DNA from: Phycisphaerales bacterium | GTDB lineage: Bacteria > Planctomycetota > Phycisphaerae > Phycisphaerales > UBA1924 | Direction: 5' to 3' | NCBI GenBank assembly: GCA_017642965.1 | Contig: JAEPOJ010000021.1 | Coordinates: forward strand, 1-64,000 | DNA length: 64,000 nucleotides | Part shown: positions 1 to 11,156 of the stretch, piece after piece | Layout of the letters: every line of letters starts with the position of its first letter | How positions within the stretch are numbered: position 1 is the stretch's first letter | The notes under the pieces: model-generated | What the model was told of the DNA's origin: nothing | The model's input: only the letters and a program-made list of their open reading frames with translations | The model's database searches: none | Translations under genes and position numbers: made by a program

Positions 1-2360
1 GTCTTGGGGCACTTCACATCGACGAACTCGGCCATCTGCGGGCGTCCCTCGCGGTCGCACGGGCAGGCCCAGTCGCAGTCGGGGTAGGTCGAGCAGCTGA
101 GGAAGCGCCCGTTCTTGCCGAAGCGGTAGACCAGCGTGGAGCCGCACTTCTCACAGCGGTACTCCTCGGGCGCGGGCTTGGTCTCGGCCTTGGCGTGGGT
201 CATCTCCTCGTGCGCTTTTTCCAGCGACTTGGAGAAGCGGCCGTAGAACTGCTCGAGCATCTCGATCCAGTCGAGGTGCTCGTCCTCGATCTTGTCGAGC
301 TCGTCCTCGAGCTGGCGCGTGTAGCTCAGGTCCATCAGGCGCGGGAAGCCCTCGACGAGCTTGTCCGTCACCACCTCGCCCAGGTCCGTCGCGTAGAACG
401 CGCGCTGGATCTGCTCGACGTACTTGCGGTCCTGGATCGTCTGGATGATGCTCGCGTAGGTCGACGGGCGCCCGATGCCCTCGGACTCGAGCGTCTTGAT
501 GAGCGAGGCCTCGGAGTAACGACCGGGGGGCGAGGTAAACTTCTGATCGACCTGGAAGTCGAACGGGTAGAGCCCCTGCTGCTCTTCGAGCTTGGGCAGA
601 TTGAGCTCGTCGCCCGAGGTCGGCACGCCCGACACGCGGTAATGCCCATCGAACGCGAGCGTGCGCCCCGTCGCGCGGAAGACGGCCCTGTTGCCCTCGC
701 CGCCGCGGATCATGACGCTCGTCGCGTCCCATTCCGCCGGCACCATCTGGCAGGCCACGAAGCGCTCCCACACGAGCTTGTAGAGTCGGTACTGGTCGGG
801 CTTGAGGGCGCTCTTGACCTGGTCCGGGTGTCGGCTGACGTCGGTCGGGCGGATCGCCTCGTGGGCCTCCTGCGCGTCCTTGTTGGTCGACTTGAAGAAG
901 TTGGGCTTGGCGGGCAGGTACTTGTCGCCGAACTGGCTCTTGATGTGCCCGCGCACCGCGTTGAGCGCCTCGCCCGCGATGTGCGTGCTGTCGGTACGCA
1001 TGTAGGTGATGAGCCCCACCGGCCCCTCGCCCGGGATGTTCACGCCCTCGTAGAGCCCCTGCGCCGCGCGCATGGTCCGCTGCGCGCCGAACCCCAGACG
1101 CGAGGACGCGCTCTGCTGCATCGTCGAGGTAATGAACGGCGCGGGCGCACGCGACTTGGTGCGTTTGGTCTCGATCGAATCGATCGTGTACGTCGTGTCC
1201 GGGCTCGCGATGCCCGAGATGTTGCGGATCCACCGCGCCGGGCCCTTGCCCCGCTCGTCCTGCGTCACCTCGGTGGATACACCCGACAGGCCAATCTGCG
1301 ACGCGATCGATTCGACCTGCGCACTGATATCGTGCGCGTCGGCCTTGGCGAACGCCTCATCAACCTTCTGCAAACGCTGGGTGACATCGTCCTCGCCGAG
1401 CGTCTTGGGCTCGGGGACAATCTCGGCGCTGAGGATGCGCGGATCGAACTTCTCGCCGTCGAACTCGACGAGCTCGGCGCGGATCGTGTTGTTCTTGCTC
1501 AGCCAGCCGTTCTGCGACTTGACCGTCGGGCCCTTGCCCTTGTCGTCCTTCTCCGCGAGGAACTCCCGCCACGCGTCGCCCAGCGAGCCGGCCTTGGCCT
1601 GATCGAGCGCGAAGTAGCCCGTGATGTTCCAGTACTCGTCGGGGATGAATGCGCGGATCTGGCGTTCACGCTCAACAATCAATCGCACCGCGACCGACTG
1701 CACACGCCCGGCGCTGAGACCCCGCGCGACCTTCTTCCAAAGCAGCGGCGAAACCTGGTAGCCGACGATTCGGTCGAGGATCCGGCGCGCCTGCTGCGCG
1801 TTCACGCGGTCCTCATCGATCGGGTGCGGGTTGTGGAACGCCTTGTCGATCTCGCTCTTGGTGATCGCGGGGAAGATCACACGCTTGGCGTCCTTCGAAT
1901 CGATCTTCAGTTCCTGCGCAAGGTGCCACGCGATCGCTTCCCCTTCGCGATCGAGGTCGGTCGCGAACCAGATGTCGCCGCCCGTGCTCAGCGCGTCCTT
2001 CGCCGCCGCCTTCAGGTCCTTCATGACCTGCTCTTTGCCCTTGAGGATCTCGTAGCTCGGCTGGAAGCGCTTCTCGATCTTCACGCCCGGCACCGGGTCC
2101 TTGACACCCTTCGGGTTCTTGGACGGCAGATCGCGCACGTGCCCCACGGACGCGAGCACAACATACTCATTGCCGAGGTGCTTGTTGATCGTCTTGGCCT
2201 TCGCCGGGGATTCCACGATCACGAGCGACTTGCCCTGGGCGTCGCCCTTCTTGTAGTTCGACCCGAACGACTTGCGCGAGCCCGACTTCTTGGTCGTCTT
2301 CTTCGCGGCCTTCTTGGTCGTTTTCTTCGTCGTCTTCTTTTTGGTCGTCTTCTTGGCCAT
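1..2360 (-). CDS. topA: DNA topoisomerase I (partial, C-terminus outside window)
   Basis: Type IA topoisomerase that relaxes negatively supercoiled DNA. Read from the ATG at 2360 the protein opens with a Lys/Thr-rich basic tail of about 45 residues (MAKKTTKKKTTKK...), then the Toprim domain with SLVIVESPAKAKTI and the acidic metal motif DLDREGEAIAWHL. The active-site block GLITYMRTDSTHI supplies the catalytic Tyr. Near the window edge the topoisomerase C-terminal zinc-finger repeat begins (CEKCGSTLVYRFGKNGRFLSCS), so roughly the last domains are cut off at base 1. It is divergent from astB. The lysine-rich N-terminal extension is unusual, since such tails are more often C-terminal. Identification rests on the Toprim and catalytic motifs and is secure. 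Confidence 0.95.
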   Translation of the reverse strand, partial: MAKKTTKKKTTKKTTKKAAKKTTKKSGSRKSFGSNYKKGDAQGKSLVIVESPAKAKTINKHLGNEYVVLASVGHVRDLPSKNPKGVKDPVPGVKIEKRFQPSYEILKGKEQVMKDLKAAAKDALSTGGDIWFATDLDREGEAIAWHLAQELKIDSKDAKRVIFPAITKSEIDKAFHNPHPIDEDRVNAQQARRILDRIVGYQVSPLLWKKVARGLSAGRVQSVAVRLIVERERQIRAFIPDEYWNITGYFALDQAKAGSLGDAWREFLAEKDDKGKGPTVKSQNGWLSKNNTIRAELVEFDGEKFDPRILSAEIVPEPKTLGEDDVTQRLQKVDEAFAKADAHDISAQVESIASQIGLSGVSTEVTQDERGKGPARWIRNISGIASPDTTYTIDSIETKRTKSRAPAPFITSTMQQSASSRLGFGAQRTMRAAQGLYEGVNIPGEGPVGLITYMRTDSTHIAGEALNAVRGHIKSQFGDKYLPAKPNFFKSTNKDAQEAHEAIRPTDVSRHPDQVKSALKPDQYRLYKLVWERFVACQMVPAEWDATSVMIRGGEGNRAVFRATGRTLAFDGHYRVSGVPTSGDELNLPKLEEQQGLYPFDFQVDQKFTSPPGRYSEASLIKTLESEGIGRPSTYASIIQTIQDRKYVEQIQRAFYATDLGEVVTDKLVEGFPRLMDLSYTRQLEDELDKIEDEHLDWIEMLEQFYGRFSKSLEKAHEEMTHAKAETKPAPEEYRCEKCGSTLVYRFGKNGRFLSCSTYPDCDWACPCDREGRPQMAEFVDVKCPK

Positions 2361-2511
2361 AAAGCGTGTGTTGCCTCGTGATCGGCGGGGTGCAGCACCG
2401 GGCTGTATAAATAAGGATGGGCACAGAGGGAACGCCGCAGATTCGCATTTGTCAAGCCCTCAACTGCAAACTCGGGCAGGATCACGCCGCGGAGTGTCCT
2501 ACGCTTGAGCA

Positions 2512-3849
2512 ATGACCCATGCTCGTGAAGTGAACTTCGACGGACTCATCGGCCCGACGCACAACTACGCCGGTCTCTCGCCGGGCAACATCGCCTCCGC
2601 GTCTAACGCGGGAGGCGTTTCAAGGCCCAAAGCCGCGGCGCTGCAAGGGCTTGCGAAGATGAACACCCTGCGCTCGCTCGGGCTCACCCAGGGAGTTCTC
2701 CCCCCCCAACAGCGACCGGACCTCGGGGCGTTGCGGGCCATCGGATTCAGCGGCGACGATGAGAAGATCCTCCGCGAAGCCCACGAGAGCGACCCCACCC
2801 TCCTCGCCGCCATCTGGAGCGCCAGCAGCATGTGGGCCGCCAACGCCGCGACCGTCTCGCCCAGCATCGACTGTGCCGACGGGCGGGTCCACATGACCCC
2901 CGCGAACCTCATCTCCAACTATCACCGATCGCTCGAGCACCCCACCACCACCCGCATGCTCCGCATGATCTTCAGCGATCAGGACGCGTTCTGCGTCCAC
3001 GAACCGCTCCCGCTGCAGATGCGATACGCCGACGAGGGGGCCGCCAACCACGTGCGATTCGCACCATCACACGCCGAGCCCGGCGTCGAGATGTTCGTCT
3101 ACGGCTTCGACCGTGAGGACCCGGCCGGCGGGGCCCGCAAGTACCCATCCCGCCAGACCCGCGCCGCTTGCGAAGCCATCGCACGACTCCACCAGCTCGA
3201 CCCGACACGCGTTGTGTACACACGCCAGCACCCCGACGCGATCGATGCCGGCGTCTTCCACAACGACGTCATCGCGACCGGGAACGAGCGGGTTTTCCTC
3301 TACCACGAGCAGGCCTTCGCAACATCGCGCTCGCTCATCACCGACATCGCCTCGCCGATGGGTGAGCCGCTGGTCCTCGTCGAGGCCCACGATACCGATT
3401 TCACGCTCGAAGACGCCGTCGCGAGCTACCTGTTCAACTCCCAGATCGTCACGCTCCCCGATGCCTCGATGGCGCTGATCGCGCCGCTCGAATCGCAGGA
3501 AAACCCGCGTGTCGACGCGTTCGTCCAGCAGATGGTCGCATCCGACGACAACCCCATCAACGCGGTCCACTACCTCGATGTGCGTGAGTCGATGCGAAAC
3601 GGCGGCGGCCCCGCGTGCCTGCGCCTGCGCGTCGTGCTCAACGACGAGGAACTCCGCAGCGTCCATCAGGGCGTCATCCTGACCGATGAGCTGAGCCAAC
3701 GCCTCGAATCGTGGATCAACGAACGCTACCCCGAAGAGCTCAGCGCCGATCAGCTCCTCGACCCCAAGCTGGCCCGATCGCTCACCGACGCCCTCGACGA
3801 GCTCACCAGCATCCTCGGGCTTGAGGGGCTCTACCCATTCCAGCGCTGA
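2512..3849 (+). CDS. astB: N-succinylarginine dihydrolase
   Basis: Second enzyme of the arginine succinyltransferase (AST) pathway: hydrolyses N2-succinylarginine to N2-succinylornithine, CO2 and two ammonia. The 445-aa length is that of the family. The N-terminus REVNFDGLIGPTHNYAGLS with the GNIASASNAG stretch is the family hallmark, and further conserved blocks include HNDVIATGNERVFLYHE and MRNGGGPACLRLRVVL, which carry the His and Cys of the catalytic triad of this amidinotransferase-fold enzyme. It is cytosolic. It stands alone here: astA, astD and astE are not adjacent, so the pathway genes must be dispersed or absent. It starts about 150 bp from the divergent topA start. Confidence 0.95.
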   Translation: MTHAREVNFDGLIGPTHNYAGLSPGNIASASNAGGVSRPKAAALQGLAKMNTLRSLGLTQGVLPPQQRPDLGALRAIGFSGDDEKILREAHESDPTLLAAIWSASSMWAANAATVSPSIDCADGRVHMTPANLISNYHRSLEHPTTTRMLRMIFSDQDAFCVHEPLPLQMRYADEGAANHVRFAPSHAEPGVEMFVYGFDREDPAGGARKYPSRQTRAACEAIARLHQLDPTRVVYTRQHPDAIDAGVFHNDVIATGNERVFLYHEQAFATSRSLITDIASPMGEPLVLVEAHDTDFTLEDAVASYLFNSQIVTLPDASMALIAPLESQENPRVDAFVQQMVASDDNPINAVHYLDVRESMRNGGGPACLRLRVVLNDEELRSVHQGVILTDELSQRLESWINERYPEELSADQLLDPKLARSLTDALDELTSILGLEGLYPFQR

Positions 3850-4052
3850 TTCTGCGCGTTGCATCACCACAGCCCTGTGGCATCGGAGCAATGTCGCCCA
3901 TTCTCTGACCCAAAACACACCAACACGCGCACGCAAGCTGAACTCCCGCCTTGAATCGACACGATACAGAGGCGTAACCCTCTGGGTTATCGACCCCCCT
4001 GTTGTGGCGGGTCTGCGTGCGCCCCACCTGACGCATCAACAAGGACGATCCG

Positions 4053-5729
<1,677 letters not shown>

Positions 5730-5752
5730 GCAATAGACCTCTGACAAAGATC

Positions 5753-5782
5753 AAGCCCTCGGCATCTACCGAGGGCTTTTTT
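5753..5782 (+). terminator. Rho-independent terminator after nhaA
   Basis: Perfect 10-bp stem AAGCCCTCGG / CCGAGGGCTT with a 6-nt loop, followed by T residues, 24 nt after the nhaA stop codon and before the convergent DUF3299 gene. Confidence 0.9.
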
Positions 5783-5811
5783 CATCATCCCACTCTGTCA
5801 CGTGCCGGCGT

Positions 5812-6858
5812 TCAGAACTCTGGAAACACGACGCCCTCGCCCGAGCGGTAGGTGGCGTCTTCGATGATGTACACGCCCAGCACCCACCCGTCGACGACGT
5901 AGGGATCGACGTAGAACGTGCCCTGCACCGAGCCGAAGCCGACCGCGGAGTTCCCAAAGTCCACGTCATGGTTCAGCGAGACCTCGACCGCGTCGTACGG
6001 CGTGGGCGGCACGCCGATGCAGCAGCCGTCCCACGGGTTCTGCATCACCAGCAGCTCACGCGTCGTCGAGGCCACAACCGGCACCAGCGTGTTGCCCTCG
6101 ATCTGGACGACCTTGCCTTCGAGCAGATCAAGCCAGTCCGGGATCGTATCCTTGCCGTTCCTCGGGTCGTACTGCTTCTCGATGGACTTGAGCACGTCCC
6201 AGCTCAGCACGTACGGCTCGGATGGCGTCCCCGCACCCTGCACCCACGCGTTCGCCGAGATGACACGGAACGACCCGTCCGCGCGCTGCTCGTACCCGGG
6301 CTCGGGCTCAGCTGGCGACGCGTCCTCGGGCAGGTCGATCACGATCTCGCCCACCGGGGCCGGATCGGGCTCGTCCACCGGGCGTGATTCTGCCTGCGCC
6401 TGGGCGGGCCTGATCTCCGTCGACGGTTGCTGCTTGCGTACCTGCTCCGGGAGCTGCTCGCCCAGCTCATTGATTGTTTCCAGCAACCCATCGACCCGGA
6501 ACGCCGGCCCACCCGCATCTTCTTTCGCGACCCGGTCGGTTTCTGGCACAAGCTCGGTGTCGGTCTCGGCGAGTTCCGTCGCCGACACATCGGGCTCGGA
6601 TGGCCGCGGCTCCTCATCGATCACCGCGTCCGCTTCTGGCTGCGCGGTCGTCGCCGGATCACCATCGGTCGACGGCGCCGACTCTCGTTGAGTCGATCGC
6701 TGGCGATCTCGCGGGCGCCGCGACGGCGCCGCGTTCCGCGCGGCGTCCTCCTCCGCCTGCAGGCGGGCCTGCTCCGCACGCTCCGCGCTGACACGCTGGG
6801 CATAGAGCACCCCGGTGAGCACGCAGAGCGAGAAGATGAAGAGCCAGAACCAACGCAT
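5812..6858 (-). CDS. Membrane-anchored DUF3299 protein
   Basis: A 348-aa protein with one N-terminal hydrophobic segment (MRWFWLFIFSLCVLTGVLYA, signal anchor), then an Ala/Glu/Arg-rich and Pro-rich linker to about residue 210. The C-terminal domain carries the DUF3299 hallmark NPWDGCCIGVPPTPYDAVEV preceded by GKVVQIEGNTLVPVV. It is therefore probably periplasmic and tethered to the inner membrane. The two upstream genes encode an FtsX-type permease and its ATPase, 21 nt away and co-directional, so the three form one operon. DUF3299 proteins are recurrently found beside such ABC modules, in some bacteria in zinc-regulated operons. The CC pair could bind metal, but that is inference. The function is unproven. 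Confidence 0.75.
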   Translation of the reverse strand: MRWFWLFIFSLCVLTGVLYAQRVSAERAEQARLQAEEDAARNAAPSRRPRDRQRSTQRESAPSTDGDPATTAQPEADAVIDEEPRPSEPDVSATELAETDTELVPETDRVAKEDAGGPAFRVDGLLETINELGEQLPEQVRKQQPSTEIRPAQAQAESRPVDEPDPAPVGEIVIDLPEDASPAEPEPGYEQRADGSFRVISANAWVQGAGTPSEPYVLSWDVLKSIEKQYDPRNGKDTIPDWLDLLEGKVVQIEGNTLVPVVASTTRELLVMQNPWDGCCIGVPPTPYDAVEVSLNHDVDFGNSAVGFGSVQGTFYVDPYVVDGWVLGVYIIEDATYRSGEGVVFPEF

Positions 6859-6879
6859 GCAGAATACTTCCTTCCACCG

Positions 6880-8139
6880 TTACATCGAAGGGCGCAGCGC
6901 CCGCACGACACTCGTGCGATACGCGACGACCGCCGGGATCGCGCCCGCCACGCACGACAACGCGACGCTCGCGAGCACAATGAACAGGTACCCGTCGAGC
7001 GGCAGCGCGGGCTCGACCACGATCCCGACCCGCTGCGCGAGCACGCTCGTCACGAGCATACCACAGCAGATCGCCAGCACAATACCGACCACGCCGCCAA
7101 GCAAGCCGATGATCGCGCTCTCGGTAAGCACCATCCCGAACACCCGCTTGCGTGATGCGCCCAGCACACGGATCACCGCGATCTGCTTGCGACGCTGCTC
7201 CATCGAGTTGTACAGCGCGAGCAGGATCGACACGCCCGAGGAGAGCATGACCGCGATCGTCATCGCCAGCAGCACCTGGTCGATGTTCGACACGATCGAG
7301 AACAAGCCGCCCACCGTGTCCGACGGGTTGGCCACGGTCCAGTCCGGATCGCGGCGCAGCGCGGAGAGCACCTGAACGAGCGCGGCCTTCCGCTCGCCGA
7401 GCGACGCGTAGACCGCCGTGATCTTCATGTCCTCGTCGATCAGGTCATCGATCGTGGTCACGATGCCGTGCCCGAAGATCGCCTCACGCCGATCGTGCGC
7501 GTGCAAAATCCAGGACGACTCGAGCGACGTGAACATCGCCCGGTCGTGGGCGGTCCCCGTGGCCTCGAGGACGCCAACCACCTCAAAGCTGAACTCATCG
7601 TGCGTATGCCCGCCCTGCGTGCGCGGGGCGCCGTGCTCCAGCGCCACCGTGTCGCCAAGACCAAGCCCCAGCCGCGAAGCCGCGTCGCTGCCCAGCACGA
7701 TCTCGAAGGGCGCGTCGAAATGCCTGCCCGAACCGACCACCCACTCCACGCCCTGCGCCGGCTGGAACGACTCGAAGAACGAGGCGTCCGTGCTCATCAC
7801 CGGCGCGTCCTGATACGAATCACCGAGCTGCGTAGGAACGGTCCACGCGAACGGGTACGAACGCTTCAGCTCCAGATACTGCGCCCACGTGATCGGGTTG
7901 CCCGGCGCCTCGGCGTAGAACATCGAGTTGAGCACGCTCGGCAGCGGGCCCGGCTCCTTGGAAATCAGCATCTGCACGTTGCCCGTGCCCCGCTTGAAGC
8001 TGTTCTCGCCCGCGTTCCGCATCGAGACGAGCAGCGTCACCAGCCCCACCGCGATCGCGACACTCAGCACGGTCACCACACTCGAGAAGAGGCGCGAACG
8101 CATCGAGCGCGTCACGATGTTCCAGTCACTCATGGACAT
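6880..8139 (-). CDS. FtsX/MacB-family ABC transporter permease
   Basis: A 419-aa inner-membrane permease of the LolE/MacB/FtsX superfamily. It has one N-terminal TM (VVTVLSVAIAVGLVTLLVSM), a large extracytoplasmic domain of about 230 residues, and three C-terminal TMs (VLLAMTIAVMLSSGVSILLA, SAIIGLLGGVVGIVLAICC, LFIVLASVALSCVAGAI). The coupling segment MEQRRKQIAVIRVLGASRKR between TM2 and TM3 is typical. The ATG at 8139 overlaps the ATPase stop (TGATG) and has GGAGG 7 nt upstream; a GTG one codon earlier is possible. Members extract lipoproteins or move envelope substrates rather than pump small molecules. The DUF3299 partner suggests an envelope-facing role. The substrate is unknown. Confidence 0.88.
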   Translation of the reverse strand: MSMSDWNIVTRSMRSRLFSSVVTVLSVAIAVGLVTLLVSMRNAGENSFKRGTGNVQMLISKEPGPLPSVLNSMFYAEAPGNPITWAQYLELKRSYPFAWTVPTQLGDSYQDAPVMSTDASFFESFQPAQGVEWVVGSGRHFDAPFEIVLGSDAASRLGLGLGDTVALEHGAPRTQGGHTHDEFSFEVVGVLEATGTAHDRAMFTSLESSWILHAHDRREAIFGHGIVTTIDDLIDEDMKITAVYASLGERKAALVQVLSALRRDPDWTVANPSDTVGGLFSIVSNIDQVLLAMTIAVMLSSGVSILLALYNSMEQRRKQIAVIRVLGASRKRVFGMVLTESAIIGLLGGVVGIVLAICCGMLVTSVLAQRVGIVVEPALPLDGYLFIVLASVALSCVAGAIPAVVAYRTSVVRALRPSM

Positions 8140-8840
8140 CACGCATCCTCCAACGCGGCCTGGAGTTGCTCGTGCGGAGCGTTCAGGTGCTCCGCAAGAT
8201 CGAAGCGATCAATAAACCGGCGATCGTGGGTCACGCACAGCAGCGCCGCACCCGATGAGCGGCACGCCTGCTGCAGCAGATCCAACGCCACGTCCGCGTT
8301 CTCTGGATCGAGCGAAGCCGTCGGCTCGTCGGCCAGCACAAGCACCGGATCGCACGCCAGCGCCCGCGCAATCGCGACCCGCTGCTGCTGCCCCACGCTC
8401 AGCTTTTCCACGCGCTGCGTCGGTGTCGGGATCCCCAGCGTGTCCAGCAGCGTGCGAGCCCGTGCCCGGTGCGAGCCTCGGGGGATATCCGAGAACATCA
8501 GCGCCGCCATCACGTTCTCTTCCGCGCTGAAGCCGTGCAAGAGGTGGTGCGTCTGGAAGACCATCCCGATGGCCCGCCCCCGGAATCGATCCCGCGCGTG
8601 CCCGTGCAGACTGTGGATATCTGTCCCATCGATGCGAACGCTGCCCTCCGCGGGGTCCATCAGCCCGGCGATCAGGTGCAGCAGGGTCGATTTTCCCGAT
8701 CCTGACGACCCCGTCAGGACCAGCTGCTCACCCGGGCGGACAGCGAGCTCCGCGATGTCGATGACCGGCGTCTGGCCAGCCGTATAGCGGTGAGTGAGTC
8801 CGGAAATCTGCAGCGCGTTATGTGTTTTGGCTTCTGACAC
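8139..8840 (-). CDS. ABC transporter ATP-binding protein (LolD/MacB type)
   Basis: ATPase that powers the following permease. Visible motifs are Walker A GSSGSGKST, Q-loop MVFQTHHLL, signature LSVGQQQRVAIARAL, Walker B VLVLADEPTASLD and the switch His in LCVTHDRRF. Read from the GTG at 8840 it is 233 aa, the usual length for this family. An upstream GTG at 8975 would add 45 residues without homology-like character and would invade the divergent promoter region of the next gene, so it was not chosen. No strong ribosome-binding site precedes 8840, so the start is uncertain. The stop overlaps the permease start by one base, which implies translational coupling. Confidence 0.85.
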   Translation of the reverse strand: MSEAKTHNALQISGLTHRYTAGQTPVIDIAELAVRPGEQLVLTGSSGSGKSTLLHLIAGLMDPAEGSVRIDGTDIHSLHGHARDRFRGRAIGMVFQTHHLLHGFSAEENVMAALMFSDIPRGSHRARARTLLDTLGIPTPTQRVEKLSVGQQQRVAIARALACDPVLVLADEPTASLDPENADVALDLLQQACRSSGAALLCVTHDRRFIDRFDLAEHLNAPHEQLQAALEDA

Positions 8841-8959
8841 GATCAAGGGTATGGTCGATCCCGGGCGGTTCTTGGGTCTGAGGTCGAGGAATCGGGACAG
8901 CGGAACGGATGTTCGGGAAATATTCTGGGATAAACCTTTTAGATTTCGCGGCTTTTCAC

Positions 8960-8989
8960 TTGGCAGGTGCACCAAACGCCTGTTAACCT
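8960..8989 (+). promoter_or_regulatory. Candidate sigma-70-like promoter
   Basis: TTGGCA and TAACCT separated by 18 bp, about 42 bp upstream of the start of the dockerin-tailed secreted protein, within the intergenic region divergent to the ABC operon. Support is by pattern only. Confidence 0.35.
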
Positions 8990-9030
8990 GTGAGAAGTAT
9001 CAAAAACCCCATTTCTGGAGGACAAACACG

Positions 9031-10395
9031 ATGTTCCGAATTTCAGCTATTGCAGCACTCGCTGCGAGCTGTGGTGTAGCCGCCGCAGTTCCCGACGTAA
9101 TCTGTGGCTCGCTCGACGACGTCAACCACTACGGCGTGGTGGGCGATGTTCGCGCCTACGCAGTCGGTACCACCGCGTGTAACGCCGGTACCGTGAACCT
9201 TGACTGGGTCGATGGCACCCCGCGCCACCCGGTCATCTCCTGCACCATCTACAAGCTCGACGACGGCCGCCTCACCCAGCTTGGCGTCACCTTCGTGAAG
9301 CACTCCTTCGCGTCGCTCCAGGGCAACGCCTGCGGCTTCGGCTGTGGATCGGGCGGCACCTTCTCGGCCCTCGGCCCGGGTTGCTCGGACCCCTACGGCG
9401 CAGGTCTCAACGGCGGCCAGACCGGTCTCGGTCCGCGCTCCGAGATCAACGCGTTCAACGGCCAGTTCGTCTACCCCTTCACCACGATCAACCAGAGCGG
9501 AAACTCGATCTTCAAGCGCATCCAGGTCCCCGCGGCCGAGATGCCCGATACCGGCGCTCAGTTCTTCGTTGAAGGCCAGTACGTCATCAAGGACGAGATC
9601 CAGGCCAACGGCACGCCCTACATCGATCCCGATACCGGCCGCCCCGTGAACTGGAACAACGCCAGCTACGAGCGCATGAACGTTCAGAGCAGCGGTTCCG
9701 CAGGCACCACCGGCGCCACCTTCCGCGAGCGTGCAGCCATCTACGCATGGCAGGACCACGGCAACGGCCCCAACAACCCCGACAACTCCGTCGAGGTCGT
9801 TGAAGTCCCCGTTCCCGATGAAGGGCTCCTCCACGTCGCCTGCAAGGTCACCGACCTCGGCGACGGCACCTACCGCTACGACTACGCGGTCCACAACCAG
9901 AACTCCGACCTCAACGTCGGCTCGTTCTCGGTTCCCGCCGCTGGATCGATCTCGGATTACTTCTTCAGCGACGTCGACTACCACGACGGTCCTGACGAGA
10001 ACATCAGCGGTGCAGACTGGGTCCCCGTTGAGGGCGCAAACTCGATCAGCTGGGCATGCGAGCCGTTCATCGGCAACACCAACGCCAACGCGATCCGCTG
10101 GGGCACCATGTACAACTTCTCCTTCGTCTCGGACGCAGCTCCGGTCGACGGCGAAGTGACCGTTGGCATGTGGAAGGCACCCGCCGTCCAGCTCACCGCG
10201 AACGTCCAGGTCCCCGGCGGCGTCAGCTGCCCGGCCGACCTCACCGGTGACAACGTGCTCGACTTCTTCGACGTCAGCGCATTCCTCAACGCGTTCAACG
10301 CGCAGGATCCCATCGCTGACTTCGACGACAACGGCGTCTTCGACTTCTTCGACGTCAGCGCGTTCCTCAACGCGTTCAACGCCGGCTGCCCGTAA
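9031..10395 (+). CDS. Secreted protein with C-terminal GC-type dockerin
   Basis: A 454-aa exported protein. GGAGGA lies 8 nt before the ATG at 9031, and the signal peptide is MFRISAIAALAASCGVAAA. The central roughly 370 residues are of unknown function, Cys- and Asn/Gly-rich and probably beta-rich. The C-terminus holds two near-identical EF-hand-like units, VLDFFDVSAFLNAFN and VFDFFDVSAFLNAFN, each preceded by a D-D-N calcium-loop pattern, and ends NAGCP. This is the tail called GC-type dockerin in Phycisphaerales and is taken to be a surface-anchoring or assembly module. A longer reading back to 8794 runs through the promoter and lacks a signal peptide. It stands alone, with a terminator downstream. 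Confidence 0.85.
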   Translation: MFRISAIAALAASCGVAAAVPDVICGSLDDVNHYGVVGDVRAYAVGTTACNAGTVNLDWVDGTPRHPVISCTIYKLDDGRLTQLGVTFVKHSFASLQGNACGFGCGSGGTFSALGPGCSDPYGAGLNGGQTGLGPRSEINAFNGQFVYPFTTINQSGNSIFKRIQVPAAEMPDTGAQFFVEGQYVIKDEIQANGTPYIDPDTGRPVNWNNASYERMNVQSSGSAGTTGATFRERAAIYAWQDHGNGPNNPDNSVEVVEVPVPDEGLLHVACKVTDLGDGTYRYDYAVHNQNSDLNVGSFSVPAAGSISDYFFSDVDYHDGPDENISGADWVPVEGANSISWACEPFIGNTNANAIRWGTMYNFSFVSDAAPVDGEVTVGMWKAPAVQLTANVQVPGGVSCPADLTGDNVLDFFDVSAFLNAFNAQDPIADFDDNGVFDFFDVSAFLNAFNAGCP

Positions 10396-10442
10396 TCTGA
10401 TCACGCCCAAACGGGCATGATCTCTTACACATCTGTTTGTTC

Positions 10443-10473
10443 AATCCCCGCCCGGCAACGGGCGGGGATTTTT
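10443..10473 (+). terminator. Rho-independent terminator after the dockerin protein
   Basis: Twelve-bp perfect stem AATCCCCGCCCG / CGGGCGGGGATT with GCAA loop and a T run, between the dockerin-tailed gene and upp. Confidence 0.92.
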
Positions 10474-10508
10474 CATGCGCACCCACCACGGCGCGGTACA
10501 CTGTCCCC

Positions 10509-11153
10509 ATGCCCACGCAACACGAGACCGGCGTCGTCGTCTTCGATCACCCGCTGATCGCGCACAAGCTCGCGAGCATCCGCGACCGAAACACAGGCCA
10601 CCGCTCATTCCGCGCGGCCCTCTCCCAGATCGCCGGGCTCATGGTCTACGAGGTCACACGCGAGCTCCCCACACGCGAGCAGACCATCGAGACACCCATG
10701 ATGCAGACCCGCTGCAGGGTCCTCGCCGGCGCCATCACCATCGTCCCCGTGCTCCGCGCCGGGCTCGGCATGATCGACGGCATCCTCGAGGTCATGCCCG
10801 AGGCACGCGTCGGGCACCTCGGGCTCGCACGCGACGAACGCACGCTCGAACCCACCGCCTACCTCAACAAGCTCCCACGCGACCTCGACGACGGGCCCGT
10901 GATCCTCGTCGACCCCATGCTCGCGACCGGTGGCAGCGCGGCTGCCGCGCTCAAAATGCTCCGACAGGCCGGCGCCAGCGACATCCGCATGATCTGCCTC
11001 GTCGCCTCACCTGAGGGTATCGAACGCATGCGCCGAGAGCACCCGGACGTCAAGATCTACGCCGCCGCGCTCGACGACCGCATCGACGAGAACGGCTTCA
11101 TCCTCCCGGGCCTGGGCGACGCGGGCGACCGCATGTACGGCACAGTGGAATAA
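10509..11153 (+). CDS. upp: Uracil phosphoribosyltransferase
   Basis: Salvage enzyme converting uracil and PRPP to UMP and pyrophosphate. The 214-aa length, the N-terminal HPLIAHKLASIRDRNT, the block VPVLRAGLGMIDG, the PRPP-binding loop VILVDPMLATGGSA and the C-terminal uracil-binding DENGFILPGLGDAGDR are all diagnostic. The ATG at 10509 gives the family N-terminus MPTQHETGVVVFDHPL. It is cytosolic. Its 3' end faces the 3' end of a cytosine deaminase only 3 nt away. Together the two enzymes would turn cytosine into UMP, although they are transcribed convergently and must be expressed separately. Confidence 0.96.
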   Translation: MPTQHETGVVVFDHPLIAHKLASIRDRNTGHRSFRAALSQIAGLMVYEVTRELPTREQTIETPMMQTRCRVLAGAITIVPVLRAGLGMIDGILEVMPEARVGHLGLARDERTLEPTAYLNKLPRDLDDGPVILVDPMLATGGSAAAALKMLRQAGASDIRMICLVASPEGIERMRREHPDVKIYAAALDDRIDENGFILPGLGDAGDRMYGTVE

Positions 11154-11156
11154 CTA

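Noticed and set aside
195-2381. Long open frame on the plus strand opposite topA
   Set aside because: Antisense shadow of a high-GC gene. The minus strand has all topoisomerase I motifs.
3850-4052. Possible Na+ or nhaA-type riboswitch before nhaA
   Set aside because: Only a short GACCC/GGGTC hairpin is visible. No recognised riboswitch core could be matched by eye.
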